A stretch of 64,000 nucleotides of DNA from UMGS1933 sp045593405 (GTDB taxonomy: Bacteria > Bacillota > Clostridia > TANB77 > CAG-508), in assembly GCA_045593405.1 (NCBI GenBank), contig JAZNWN010000015.1, positions 177,049-241,048 of the forward strand. The letters are read 5' to 3'. Shown in pieces: positions 18,245-28,075 of this stretch. The translations under genes and the position numbers were made by a program. Every line of letters begins with the position of its first letter. The stretch's first letter is position 1. Below the pieces are notes generated by a model. The model made no database searches. It was not told the DNA's origin and worked only from the letters and a program-made list of their open reading frames with translations.

Positions 18245-19225
18245 TTATTGCTCATACGTACATTTCCCTGTAAATCTCTTAAATGCATAATTATCTAGTA
18301 ATTCTATATCTTCTTCAGATAATTTTTCTAAACTATATGCATTAACTTGTACTATGTTTTCTCCTTCTTTTAGTGGAAAATCAAATTCAACTGTTGTTTC
18401 ATTCTTATCATAACTTGAATAATTTTCATCATATACATATTTTGAATTATTTATTATAAACTCTATTTTTTTGAAGCCCCTATCATGTGTTACAGAAATA
18501 TTAACTGTTCCTCCATATTTTATTACAGTAATTTCCGGTTCATTAACACCTGTAATAAGCCTTGAAATAGTTTCTTCATTTTCGTAAATATCAATAACTG
18601 TAATTGTAAGTTTATATGTGCCTCTTTGAATATCAATTTCAGTTGTAATTGTTTTATTGTTATTTTCATCTGCTTCTATTTGTACTTCATCTTCATTTTC
18701 CCATTTATATGATAAATATTTTATACCATTATCATCAGAAGCTTGTATACTTAATTTTTTATCTACTATTGTTATTGAGTCTATTATTGGTTTTGTATTA
18801 TCAATATTTTGCTCAAATAATTCTGTTTTTTTACCAGTTATACCATTTGTAGATTTCGCCTCTATTTTTAGAGTATTCATTGAATTTTCAGGCATTTCTA
18901 TAATTCTTTCAAAAGTAGTAGAACCATTTAAATTAACTCTATTTTCTTCTTCATCATTCCAAATATATGTTATATATTCTATTCCATCTTTACAAGTAAT
19001 TTTTATTGTAACTTCCTTCTTCTCTTCATTTTGTCTTATTACTGTAATTTCTGGAGTAGCATAATTTGCAGCATCTTTCTTTTCTTTATATAATCCATAT
19101 ATTTTGATAGATGTAATTACAATCGCCACTAATATTATAGCTACCGAAAATATTACAATTATTGTTCTTACATCTATTTTATTATTGTTTTTATTATTGT
19201 TATTTGTAAATAAAATTTGATTCAT
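18245..19225 (-). CDS. Membrane-anchored Ig-like domain protein
   Basis: 326 residues. An Asn/Lys-rich cytoplasmic start leads into one membrane helix (~22-46), then three beta-sandwich repeats of about 85-90 residues, each with patterns such as PEITVI...V.I.I....GI..I.Y.W. These look like bacterial Ig-like modules of the kind that follow Big or DUF families. No enzyme motif is visible. It is probably an outer-face binding or sensing protein for the GGDEF protein encoded just downstream; that link is inference from order only. Confidence 0.78.
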   Translation of the reverse strand: MNQILFTNNNNKNNNKIDVRTIIVIFSVAIILVAIVITSIKIYGLYKEKKDAANYATPEITVIRQNEEKKEVTIKITCKDGIEYITYIWNDEEENRVNLNGSTTFERIIEMPENSMNTLKIEAKSTNGITGKKTELFEQNIDNTKPIIDSITIVDKKLSIQASDDNGIKYLSYKWENEDEVQIEADENNNKTITTEIDIQRGTYKLTITVIDIYENEETISRLITGVNEPEITVIKYGGTVNISVTHDRGFKKIEFIINNSKYVYDENYSSYDKNETTVEFDFPLKEGENIVQVNAYSLEKLSEEDIELLDNYAFKRFTGKCTYEQ

Positions 19226-19297
19226 ATTTCCTCTTCTTTCACATTATATTTTGAATTATATCATATATATTTTCTTTTTGTAAATAGGAATTTTACT

Positions 19298-19478
19298 ATA
19301 AATAATAATTTGTAGGGTAAAAACCTACGGCGTAATTTGTAGGGGCGTAGTTCCATCTCCGCCCATTCAAAAAAATTATTGATTTACGGGCAGGGGGTGG
19401 AACCCTGCCCCTACATTTTTATAATATATTTTCCAAATACAAAATTCCAAACACAAAACACACAAATTATTATTTATT
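19298..19478. mobile_element. ~180-bp MITE-like element (family C), copy 1
   Basis: Ends are TAAATAATAATTTGT and ACAAATTATTATTTA, a 15-base terminal inverted repeat. Inside are two family A palindromes (GTTCCATCTCCGCCC type and GGGCAGGG..GGAACCCTGCCCC) and a CCAAATACAAAATTCCAAAC stretch. Copy 2 (24474-24653) is inverted and copy 3 (37760-37939) is direct. No coding capacity. Confidence 0.8.
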
Positions 19479-19491
19479 CAAAATCTATGGT

Positions 19492-19525
19492 AAAAAAGGT
19501 GTGATTTTAAAATCACACCTTTTTA
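19492..19525. terminator. Rho-independent terminator of the 19531-24213 gene
   Basis: AAAAAAGGTGTGATTTTAAAATCACACCTTTTT is a perfect hairpin with a T tail on both strands. Confidence 0.85.
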
Positions 19526-19530
19526 CTTAA

Positions 19531-22500
19531 TTATAATACATATTTTTTAATTAATATTGCTCCTGATGAAATTATTGTAATTATTACAAGTAATAACCAT
19601 ATATATGTTGCTTGTTCACCAGTTTTTAATGTTAATATTACTAATGCAAAGTCATCATCATCTTCTTGTTCTTTTTCATAATTAGGAATATCTTCATTTC
19701 CTACTACAGAGTCATCGTCTTCAATACCTCTATCATTATAATCTTCTGTAATCGCGGCAATATTTGTTTTTAAACCTAAATTATTTGAATCATTTATCCA
19801 AGTAAATACTATTGGAACTTCAGCACTTTCCCCTGGCTCTAAAAGCTTTGTTTCTAATGCTCTTGTTGTTATTTTATTTTCTTCACTTAGAGTCCATAAT
19901 GGATTATCTTCTCCAACAAATTTTAATCCTTCTGGTATATAATCTGTAAGTTCTGTTGCATAACCTGCTATATCACCTTCATTTACAACCTTTATATTGT
20001 AAACAAATTTAACATTTGTTGAATTCAATCTTTTCTTATCTATTGTAACTGATGCTATAGGTTCTTCCTCGCTGTTTTCTCTATAATCTTCAGTTAATTG
20101 CTCAGTTTTACCAACATTTGGTTTAAATCCTGTTTCTGTAGTTGTTGTTTTTCCATCAACTGTAACAATTGTTTGAGAAACCCATTTAAATAATGCTAAA
20201 TCGAATTTTTGAACATAGATGTATTCTTTGTCTTGGTCATCTTCTCCATCATTCCATTCATCTGGAATTGAATCTTCATCATCATCACTATCATCTGTTA
20301 TATGAGCTTTGTTTACTATTATGCCATCTTCATTTTCTTCTGGAATATCTTTTTGTGATACCTTAAATACTACTTTTACATCCCTATAATCTGGTGTCTC
20401 CATAGTTTCTCTATCAAATACTTCTAATAGATTACCATTTTTACCAGTTTCTTCATTAATGACTCCATTTGATTCAGAAAGGTAAGTTGTTCTAATAACT
20501 GTAGCTTCTTCTACATTTTCTGTTTCTACTAGATTTCCTTCTTCATCATAGTAGTATAATTTCCATCCATATTCTCTATTTATTTTGTCTTCTGGTAAGA
20601 AAATTAAACCTTCTGGAATATCATCTTCTATTTCCTCTGCATATCCTGCAATTGTTCCTTCATTATATACTCTAATTGTATATGTTACATTATCATTATC
20701 TACAACTTCTACTGGTGTTTTATCATGCTCATAAATAATACTTCCTTCTTCGTCTATGCTAATTTTTGGTACTCTTGTATTTACTACTTCATCATTCACA
20801 CCTGTTATGAATTTTCTAAGTGCTAAATCAAAGTATTTTAATTGTACTGATTCATAGTCATCATCATCTTGTTGATATGTACTATTTTCTTCTTTTAACT
20901 CATAATCACTTAAATCAACATTGTCTGGATTAGAATCTCTATCTTGAGCGTTAACTTCTTCACCAAACTCATCTACTGCTTTATCTTGGCTTATTTCTGC
21001 AATATTTACAATACTATCTTCCCATGTATTTGGTGCAAGAACTATACAAGTAACTTCTATTTCATTATAGAACAGACCATCGTTTTCATCATTTACACTT
21101 ACTTGGTATAAATCTCCTTCTTCAACGCCTGCACCATATTTCTTAATCAATTCATCTTTTAGTGAAAGATAATCTTTTATTTCTAATACTTCATCTTTAC
21201 CTGTTACAACCGTTATTGTAGATAAATCTTCGTTTTCAAATATTCCATTTACCGGCACATCTTCTTCTGCTTTATAAATTCCATTTTCTCCAACTAATGG
21301 TTTATTTTCAACATCTACAGATTCAATTAACCAGTTACTATTTCCCGAATATCCAAGTAATAATCCTAAACCTTCTGGAATATAATCAGTAATTTCTGAT
21401 GCATATCCATCTAGTTCTCCTTCATTATATATCCTTAATTTATATGTAATAATATCTCCTTGTTTTACTGTTAAAGAATTTTTTAAATGTGAGTATTTTG
21501 CTGTTAATTTATTCTCTTTTAAAGGAGTTGTATCTACTTCAGGTAATCTAGAAGCAAATTCTACTGTTTCTCCTTTTCTTTCAATATTACTAATGTATTT
21601 TCTTAAAGCCAAATCAAAGTTTAATCCTTTTATTACTATTTTTTCAAAATCATCATCATCTTCTTGGCCTTTATAATAGTAATTCTCGTCTGATAATTCT
21701 TCTTTATTTCCATTTCCAGAATAATCTGACATGCTGTCCTTATTTACATTTGGTATAGTTTCTAATTTTGAATCTCTATCTGTTATTTCATTGTTTTCTG
21801 CATTATAATCTTCTGCTATCCACGCTACGTTTGTTAGTATTTGATTACTTTCTGCTACTTTTGCTGTTACTTTACATACTATTTCTATTGTTGTTGAACT
21901 TGGTTTTTTTCCTACCTCTTTTGCTCCTAGGTTTGCATTATTAGCTGTTTCTTTTAATGTAACTTTATTTAATTCTTTATCATAGTTCTCTAGTTCATAA
22001 TTTCCAGATTTTACTTCTACAAATTCTAATCCTGTTGGTAATTGGTCTACTATTTTTGTTGCTCTTCCTTCTGTTTCTCCCTCATTATAAATAGTTAAAT
22101 TATATGTTATTAAATCTCCTGTTTTTACCTCTACTGGATCTTTTCTATGATTATAATCTGCTGTTGTACTTGTTCCTGCATCTAATGCATCATCATTAAT
22201 TTCTGGTACTCTTGTATTTGTTACTGTAACATTATTTACTTTTGTTATGTATTTTCTTAAAGCTAAATCAAATACTTTGTCTGGCTCAATTATTACTCTT
22301 TCATAATCATCGTCATCTTCATACCAAGGATTATTTTCGTAATTTCTTACATCATCGTTTGTTAAACTTTCTGGAGCTGAATCTCTATCAGCTACATCAG
22401 TATCTCCAGCTGATAAATCATCAGTTATTTCTGCAACATTTGGTAGTGCTACTCCAACTAATGCTGTATTCTTAATTTTACATTCTATTTGTAAATCTGC

Positions 22501-24213
22501 ATAGTACAGTCCATCTGTTCCATCTTCAGATTTTTGCCATAATTCATCTCTTCCAACTGTAGCGTTAGTTACAGTTGCATCATACGCTTTAATTAATGTA
22601 TTTGCTAAATAATTAGTTGTTAATGTTTTTCCGTCTTCTGCTAGTACCCAACCATATTCTTGGTTAAGTTCACTATCTTCTACAAACTCTAATCCATCAC
22701 ATAAATAATCTGTTACTTCCTTAGCATAACCATCTAAATCCCCTTCATTATAAATTCTTATTGTATAAACAATAGTGTCTCCTCTTTTTAAATAAATAGG
22801 AGTTTTTGGATGATTATATGTTGCTGTAGTTTTATTACCTTCTCTTAAATCTTCTAAAGATATTACTGGCACTCTTATATTTTCTCCTGAAAGTAAGTTG
22901 CCATTTGTTTTAGTTATAAATTTTCTTAAAGCTAAATCGAATTCGTTTACTTCTACTTCTTCTTTTACTGTAACACTATCTGAAAAAGATAGATCTAATT
23001 TTTCTTTTTCTACTTTTAATACAGGTTGGTCATCTACATCTGCAACTAGAAGTTCAGCAGTTGTATTATAGTAAGAAGAAGTATAATTAATGTCTAACCC
23101 AAATTCTACTAAGTTAGAAATATCTAATACATCTTTTAATATTGTTACATAAAATGCATCTCCCGCTATCATGTCTTCAACATCTTTTGTTCTATCTAAT
23201 GCTGTCCCGTTTAAATCTGACAAGTAAACTGTTCCCATAGTATTATCAATTTGTAATATTGACCATTCTGTTTGTGTTTCACTTGATTTATATTTTAATG
23301 CATAGCTAAATGTGTAATCTATATTTCCATTTTGTACTTGGTTTATTTTAAATGGTCCTACTACATATGCATTTAAAGTAAAGCCTGGTATTTGTTTTTC
23401 CTCAATAGTAGGTTCTAAATTTTTATTTAATTCTAATTTTGTAGGAATTCTTTCAACATTTGCTTGAGTTTGTGCATTAGCTGTATTTACAAAATATTTA
23501 TATAATGTATTTATTTGGCGTGCTCTATTTTTATTGTAAAATACATTTGTATCATTATTAGGTTGAACACCATTTATTTGTAATAAGTTTGCTAAATCTA
23601 CAGATGCAGCAAGTGAAAATGAATTTGCTCCACCATTTTCGTCGTAGTTTGTAAAATACCATAATGCTATTTGTTGTACTACTTCTATATCATCATCTGT
23701 TAATAAAGATTCTGTTATTCCTGCATTATTTAATAAATCTTGTTTCATGTCTTCTGCATATTCTGATTTTGGTAGGTACATATTATCTGCAATCCAAGCA
23801 ATTGCATTATAATTTGCTTCTGGTATATCATACCCTATTGTATCTTTAAAATAACTTATTACTGTTTCTTTATCACTTAAATCTGCTAATTTTGTATAAT
23901 CTACTCCAGTTGGAAGGATTTCATCAGTACTTCCAAACCCTAATCCTCCTCTTAAACAATAATAAGCACTATTAAAGCTTAAGTTTCCATTTTCATTTTG
24001 TTCTCCAATTTTAAAAACAGTTTGTATAGCTTGTCTTACCAATGTATACACATCATTACCTTTTATTGAATCTCCATCATCATCAGTATATGGTCTTTGG
24101 CTTTGAATATTTAATTTAACAGTGTCTACTGCATAGTTTATTGTTGGTAAAACAACCTGCATAATCATAAGCACTGCCATACATAAAGTTATTAATTTTC
24201 CTTGTTTTTTCAT
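19531..24213 (-). CDS. Giant surface protein with DUF11-type repeats
   Basis: 1560 residues from the ATG at 24211-24213 behind AAGGTGGG. A signal peptide (MKKQGKLITLCMAVLMIMQV...) leads into a ~400-residue N-terminal domain, then five long repeats. Each begins FDLALRK(F/Y)I, passes RVP...Y.H.K.P..V..GD...Y.IR(I/V)YNEG...GYA.E..D..P.GL.FV, and closes with DRDS.P....DDD(D/F). These are DUF11-like adhesin modules. A C-terminal membrane helix (YIWLLLVIITIISSGAILI) with KKYVL follows; there is no LPXTG motif. Family C elements flank the gene in inverted orientation. Probably a cell-surface stalk or adhesin. Confidence 0.88.
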   Translation of the reverse strand: MKKQGKLITLCMAVLMIMQVVLPTINYAVDTVKLNIQSQRPYTDDDGDSIKGNDVYTLVRQAIQTVFKIGEQNENGNLSFNSAYYCLRGGLGFGSTDEILPTGVDYTKLADLSDKETVISYFKDTIGYDIPEANYNAIAWIADNMYLPKSEYAEDMKQDLLNNAGITESLLTDDDIEVVQQIALWYFTNYDENGGANSFSLAASVDLANLLQINGVQPNNDTNVFYNKNRARQINTLYKYFVNTANAQTQANVERIPTKLELNKNLEPTIEEKQIPGFTLNAYVVGPFKINQVQNGNIDYTFSYALKYKSSETQTEWSILQIDNTMGTVYLSDLNGTALDRTKDVEDMIAGDAFYVTILKDVLDISNLVEFGLDINYTSSYYNTTAELLVADVDDQPVLKVEKEKLDLSFSDSVTVKEEVEVNEFDLALRKFITKTNGNLLSGENIRVPVISLEDLREGNKTTATYNHPKTPIYLKRGDTIVYTIRIYNEGDLDGYAKEVTDYLCDGLEFVEDSELNQEYGWVLAEDGKTLTTNYLANTLIKAYDATVTNATVGRDELWQKSEDGTDGLYYADLQIECKIKNTALVGVALPNVAEITDDLSAGDTDVADRDSAPESLTNDDVRNYENNPWYEDDDDYERVIIEPDKVFDLALRKYITKVNNVTVTNTRVPEINDDALDAGTSTTADYNHRKDPVEVKTGDLITYNLTIYNEGETEGRATKIVDQLPTGLEFVEVKSGNYELENYDKELNKVTLKETANNANLGAKEVGKKPSSTTIEIVCKVTAKVAESNQILTNVAWIAEDYNAENNEITDRDSKLETIPNVNKDSMSDYSGNGNKEELSDENYYYKGQEDDDDFEKIVIKGLNFDLALRKYISNIERKGETVEFASRLPEVDTTPLKENKLTAKYSHLKNSLTVKQGDIITYKLRIYNEGELDGYASEITDYIPEGLGLLLGYSGNSNWLIESVDVENKPLVGENGIYKAEEDVPVNGIFENEDLSTITVVTGKDEVLEIKDYLSLKDELIKKYGAGVEEGDLYQVSVNDENDGLFYNEIEVTCIVLAPNTWEDSIVNIAEISQDKAVDEFGEEVNAQDRDSNPDNVDLSDYELKEENSTYQQDDDDYESVQLKYFDLALRKFITGVNDEVVNTRVPKISIDEEGSIIYEHDKTPVEVVDNDNVTYTIRVYNEGTIAGYAEEIEDDIPEGLIFLPEDKINREYGWKLYYYDEEGNLVETENVEEATVIRTTYLSESNGVINEETGKNGNLLEVFDRETMETPDYRDVKVVFKVSQKDIPEENEDGIIVNKAHITDDSDDDEDSIPDEWNDGEDDQDKEYIYVQKFDLALFKWVSQTIVTVDGKTTTTETGFKPNVGKTEQLTEDYRENSEEEPIASVTIDKKRLNSTNVKFVYNIKVVNEGDIAGYATELTDYIPEGLKFVGEDNPLWTLSEENKITTRALETKLLEPGESAEVPIVFTWINDSNNLGLKTNIAAITEDYNDRGIEDDDSVVGNEDIPNYEKEQEDDDDFALVILTLKTGEQATYIWLLLVIITIISSGAILIKKYVL

Positions 24214-24473
24214 AAAGATACCCACCTTTTATTAATTATTATTTATATTATATATAATTTTATTTTAAAATCAATACCTAAATTATAGTAAGAAAGTATT
24301 GTGTTTGTAACTCTTTTACGGAACATTACTTTTTAAGTTTTCATATATTATATTACAATTTAATTACATTTTTATATTGACTATTTTTTATGTATTTAAT
24401 ACAATCCTACATTATTGATTATACTACATTCTTAAGTTATTTTCAACTTATTATGTAAAAAAAGAGTGGTTTT

Positions 24474-24653
24474 ATAAATAATAATTTATGTGTTTTGTGT
24501 TTGGAATTTTGTATTTGGAAAATATATTATAAAAATGTAGGGGCAGGGTTCCACCCCTGCCCGTAAATCAATAATTTTTTTTGAGCGGGCGGAGATGGAA
24601 CTCCGCTCCTACAAATTACGCCGTAGGTTTTTACCCTATAAATAATTATTTAT
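24474..24653. mobile_element. ~180-bp MITE-like element (family C), copy 2, inverted
   Basis: Reverse complement of copy 1 with small differences, with ends ATAAATAATAATTTA and TAAATAATTATTTAT. It lies upstream of the giant surface protein gene, so the gene is bracketed by inverted copies. Confidence 0.8.
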
Positions 24654-24680
24654 CTTAACAAAATTTATTTCTTCTAAGTC

Positions 24681-24709
24681 TTGACTTTTGTATATAATTT
24701 TGTTATTAT
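24681..24709 (+). promoter_or_regulatory. Promoter of the tRNA-Gly/tRNA-Cys unit
   Basis: TTGACT, 17 bases, TATTAT, ending 16 bases before the tRNA-Gly. Confidence 0.75.
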
Positions 24710-24725
24710 TTTAATACTGTGTTTT

Positions 24726-24801
<76 letters not shown>

Positions 24802-24868
24802 TAAGGGTGCATATTATGCGCCCTACAATAGTCATAAATTTAATTTATCTACATACAATTAAATATAC

Positions 24869-24943
24869 GGCGACATAGCCAAGTGGTAAGGCACGAGTCT
24901 GCAAAACTCTGATTCCCCGGTTCAAATCCGGGTGTCGCCTCCA
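24869..24943 (+). tRNA. tRNA-Cys(GCA)
   Basis: Acceptor GGCGACA/TGTCGCC, discriminator T and encoded CCA. The anticodon loop CTGCAAA gives GCA. A small family A palindrome (GGGTGCATATTATGCGCCC) lies between it and the preceding tRNA-Gly. Confidence 0.95.
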
Positions 24944-24945
24944 AT

Positions 24946-24967
24946 AGTGAGGAAACTCACTTTTTTA
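24946..24967 (+). terminator. Terminator of the tRNA unit
   Basis: AGTGAG-GAAA-CTCACTTTTTT immediately after tRNA-Cys. Confidence 0.8.
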
Positions 24968-24974
24968 ATTTAAT

Positions 24975-25115
24975 TAAACCATATTGGCATTTGCTGCATG
25001 CCATATGTGTTTGACCTACCGTCATATTTAGTATATGTAAGGGATGGAAAGTCGTCGCAGATTGGGCTGCGATGCCGAAAGGCACCAATATGAATTATTG
25101 GTGCCTTTTGTTTTT
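24975..25115 (+). ncRNA. Candidate structured small RNA of unknown family
   Basis: Four successive helices can be drawn: CATATTGGCAT/ATGCCATATG; GAC..ACC..CATAT/ATATG..GG..GTC; TCGCAG/CTGCGA; and a final GGCACCAATA/TATTGGTGCC followed by TTTTGTTTTTTT, a typical terminator. There is no open frame of note. I do not see SRP RNA, tmRNA or RNase P signatures. It could be a 6S-like or lineage-specific RNA. No clear promoter is visible after the tRNA terminator, so processing or leaky read-through is possible. Apart from this and the tRNAs, 24226-25205 holds only AT-rich DNA and family C copy 2. Confidence 0.5.
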
Positions 25116-25205
25116 TTATTATTATGTAAGAGCTCATGATTTCACCCAAGAATTTTTGAATTTGTAGAGGAAAACAACTTCTCTCGCAACTCGAAGAATG
25201 GGTGA

Positions 25206-26457
25206 TTAAAATCGCCCATACAATTTTTCATTCATTTTATACTTTCCAATTAACTGTATAAAATAATCTATTATGCTTTTCCTTTCAATTTTGTTTTTGT
25301 TTAAAATCTCCACATTCATTATCTCCGTAGTATCTAATCCAATTTTTATTTCCCCTATTTTAAGTTTTTCTTCTATTGGTGCTTCAAAATAGTCTTTAAA
25401 ATTTATATCTACCCAAATTTCATTAATTCTACTTTTTTCCATTGGATACAGTTTATATTTTAATTTACCTAGAACCGTTTCTATCTTTTGTTTTACTCCT
25501 TTATATATTTTTATTCTTCCTTCATTTATTTTTCTCCAAGACTTAAATTCCTCTTCTATAATTTCCTGTAAATTAACTAATTCATAATTTTTATATGTAT
25601 ATTCTATTAATTTTATTGAATCACTTGTTCTTATTTTCTTTGTATCAGCACCTAATACAACAACTATAATATCAAAATTATTTCTTGATACAGAAGTAAC
25701 TAAACATCTGCCTGCACCATTTGTAAATCCAGTTTTTACTCCATTTACTCCCTCTAAATAACCGAAGCAATTCATTAGTATTACTTATATTTTTAGAATA
25801 ACTGTTTATAGTTACTGTATAATTTTTCGTTGAAACTATTTTTGCAAATATTTCTATATCTAAAGCATAATCTGTCATAACAGCAAGTTCATATGCAGTT
25901 GTATAATGTTCATTACTATCTAATCCATGAGGAGTTATAAAATGTGAATGTTTTAAGCCCATATCATCTGCCTTTTTATTCATCATTTCTGCAAATAGTT
26001 CTACACTTCCTCCTACACTTATTGCAATTTGTGTTGCCGCATCATTCCCAGAGCATAGAAGCAAACCATATAGCAAATCTTTATATGTAATCTCGTCTCC
26101 AGTTTTTAAACCTAATCTTGATCCACCAATACCTGCAGCTTTTTTACAAACGGTTACCTTTTCATTTAAGTTGGTAATATTTTCCAACATTACTATTGCT
26201 GTCATTATTTTTGTAGTAGATGCCATAGGAACTTCCCTATTCTCTTCTTTACCCCAAATTACAGCTTTACTTACTCTATCATATATAACTGCATATCTTG
26301 AATATATTGTTGGTGTTTTAGCTTCTTTTGCCTTACTTACTTCCTCTTCTAGCCAAACATAATCCAATTCTTCATAATCTTCTTCAACTGCAAAACTTGG
26401 AAAAGATAAATAAGATATTAATATAATTATAATTAGTATTTTCTTCGTTTTTTTCAT
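25206..26457 (-). CDS. D-alanyl-D-alanine carboxypeptidase (DacA/DacF type); one CGGT recoding site
   Basis: Penicillin-binding protein 5/6-type enzyme that trims the terminal D-Ala from peptidoglycan stem peptides. A signal peptide (MKKTKKILIIIILISYLSF) is followed by SxxK in MASTTKIMTAIV, SGN in CSGNDAATQ and KTG in NGVKTGFTNGAGR. The KTG motif lies after the frame break, so conventional reading loses it. At 25762-25764 the frame reads CTT-CGG; skipping the C gives NELLGYLEGVNGVKTG. The restored protein is about 416 residues, normal including the C-terminal beta domain. This is the only site with T as fourth base. The hairpin at 26463-26498 lies just before the start. Confidence 0.9.
25762..25764 (-). 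other. CGGT recoding site of the D-Ala-D-Ala carboxypeptidase
   Basis: In-frame CGG after CTT, fourth base T. A glycine restores the frame just before the KTG active-site motif. Confidence 0.8.
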
Positions 26458-26462
26458 AAAAA

Positions 26463-26498
26463 AATCACCTTTATAATTTTATTTTATAAAGGTGATCA
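26463..26498. terminator. Hairpin between the M18 peptidase and the carboxypeptidase gene
   Basis: ATCACCTTTATAA, short loop, TTATAAAGGTGAT. The AAGGTGAT arm also supplies the Shine-Dalgarno of the downstream carboxypeptidase gene, so folding could hide that site. Confidence 0.5.
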
Positions 26499-26509
26499 TT
26501 ATGATTAGT

Positions 26510-27911
26510 TTATTCCATAAATGCTTTATATGTTCTGTATGCCTCAAATATATCAAATTTGCTTGTAACTTCATATGGAGAGTGCATTGAAAGTACTGGA
26601 ACTCCGGCAGTCAATTACATCCATTCCTTTATTTGCTAGAATGTATGCAATTGTTCCTCCTCCTCCCACATCTACTCTTCCAAGTTCTGCAATTTGGTAT
26701 GATATTCCTTTTGCTTCTAACATATTTCTTACTTCTGCTACATATTCAGCATTTGCATCTGAAGCTCCAGATTTTCCTCTAGCACCTGTATATTTGTTTA
26801 AACCTATTCCATATCCTAAATATGAAGCATTATTTTTCTCAGAAACAGAGGCATATATTGGGTCTAATCCAGCATCTACATCTGCAGATAACATTCTTGA
26901 ATTACAAAATACTTTTTCTAAAAGGTTTGGTTTATTACTGTTTGTTTTATTTAATAATTCTGAAACAAATGTATCAAATACATGTGATTCCATTCCAGTA
27001 TTTCCCATACTTCCTATCTCTTCTTTATCTGCCAATATACATACTGCTGTTTTACTTGGCTTTTCTATATCTAAAATCCCTCTAAGTGATGTATATGCAC
27101 ATACTCTATCATCTTGACCATAACCTGCAACCATGCTTCTATCAAAACCTAGTGTATTTGCTTTAAATGCAGGAACAAGTTCAAGCTCTGAACTTAGTAA
27201 ATCTCTTTCTACTACTCCATATTTTTCATTTAATAATTTTAAAATATTAAATTTTACTCTTTCAGATATTTTTTCATCTCCAAAAGGAATGCTTCCAACT
27301 AATAGATTTAAATCTTCTCCATTTATTCCTTCTTTTAATTTCTTCTCCATTTGTTCCTGTGCCAAATGTGGAAGTAAATCTGTTATTGTAAATATTGGAT
27401 CTCCCTCTTCTTCCCCAATATTTACTTTTATTTTTTCGCCGGTTGTTTTAACAATTACCCCATGAATACTAAGTGGTATTGCTGTCCATTGATATTTTTT
27501 TATACCACCATAGTAATGAGTTTTAAGGTAAGCAAAACCTGTGTCTTCATATAATGGATTTGGTTTTAAATCTAATCTTGGTGAATCTATATGTGCTCCT
27601 ACTATATTTAATCCCGCTTCTAATGGTTTTTCTCCAATTACAGCTGCATAAATGGCTTTATCTCTATTTATATAATATACTTTATCTCCTGGAAGCAATA
27701 CTACTTTTTCTTTTAAATTAATAAAGTTGTTTTTTTCTAAAATCTCTTTTGTAAAATCAACTGCTTCTCTTTCTGTTTTACATTTGTTTAAATAATGTAT
27801 ATATTCCTCACTAAATTTATTAATATCTTGTTTTTGTTCTTCTGTTACTTTATCCCATCCACATTTTTTTTCATTGAATAAATATTTTTTCAAATTTTCT
27901 GTTTCTGTCAT
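26510..27911 (-). CDS. M18 family aminopeptidase; one CGGA recoding site
   Basis: Zinc exopeptidase releasing N-terminal residues from peptides in the cytoplasm. Metal-site blocks include GAHIDSPRLDLKP, DKEEIGSMGNTGMES and the SADVDAGLDP stretch. Conventional reading ends abruptly after VIDC with R-S-S-S-T. At 26604-26606 the frame reads TGC-CGG; skipping the C gives DCGVPVLSMHSPYEVTSKFD, the highly conserved M18 C-terminus whose histidine is a metal ligand, and then ends AFME at a TAA at 26510. The full protein is about 466 residues. Confidence 0.93.
26604..26606 (-). other. CGGA recoding site of the M18 aminopeptidase
   Basis: In-frame CGG after TGC, fourth base A. The recoded glycine begins the GVPVLSMHSP motif; the conventional frame would lose the conserved metal-binding histidine. 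Confidence 0.88.
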
Positions 27912-27992
27912 TTGTTTACCTACCTTCCATATTTTTATACATATATAATATATCCTTTTTTTGGATTTGTAAACAATTTTTTAAAATTTATA

Positions 27993-28075
27993 TTTGTAGG
28001 GGGCGCATGATTGCGCCCCCTAATCAATTTAATTATAAAATCAGGGCGCAATCATGCGCCCCTACATTTCTATTT
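27993..28075. repeat. Pair of family A palindromes after the 28070-33202 gene
   Basis: GGGGGCGCATGATTGCGCCCCC and GGGCGCAATCATGCGCCCC are two near-identical dyads in mirrored order around an AT spacer. They overlap the stop codon region and may serve as terminator. Confidence 0.7.
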
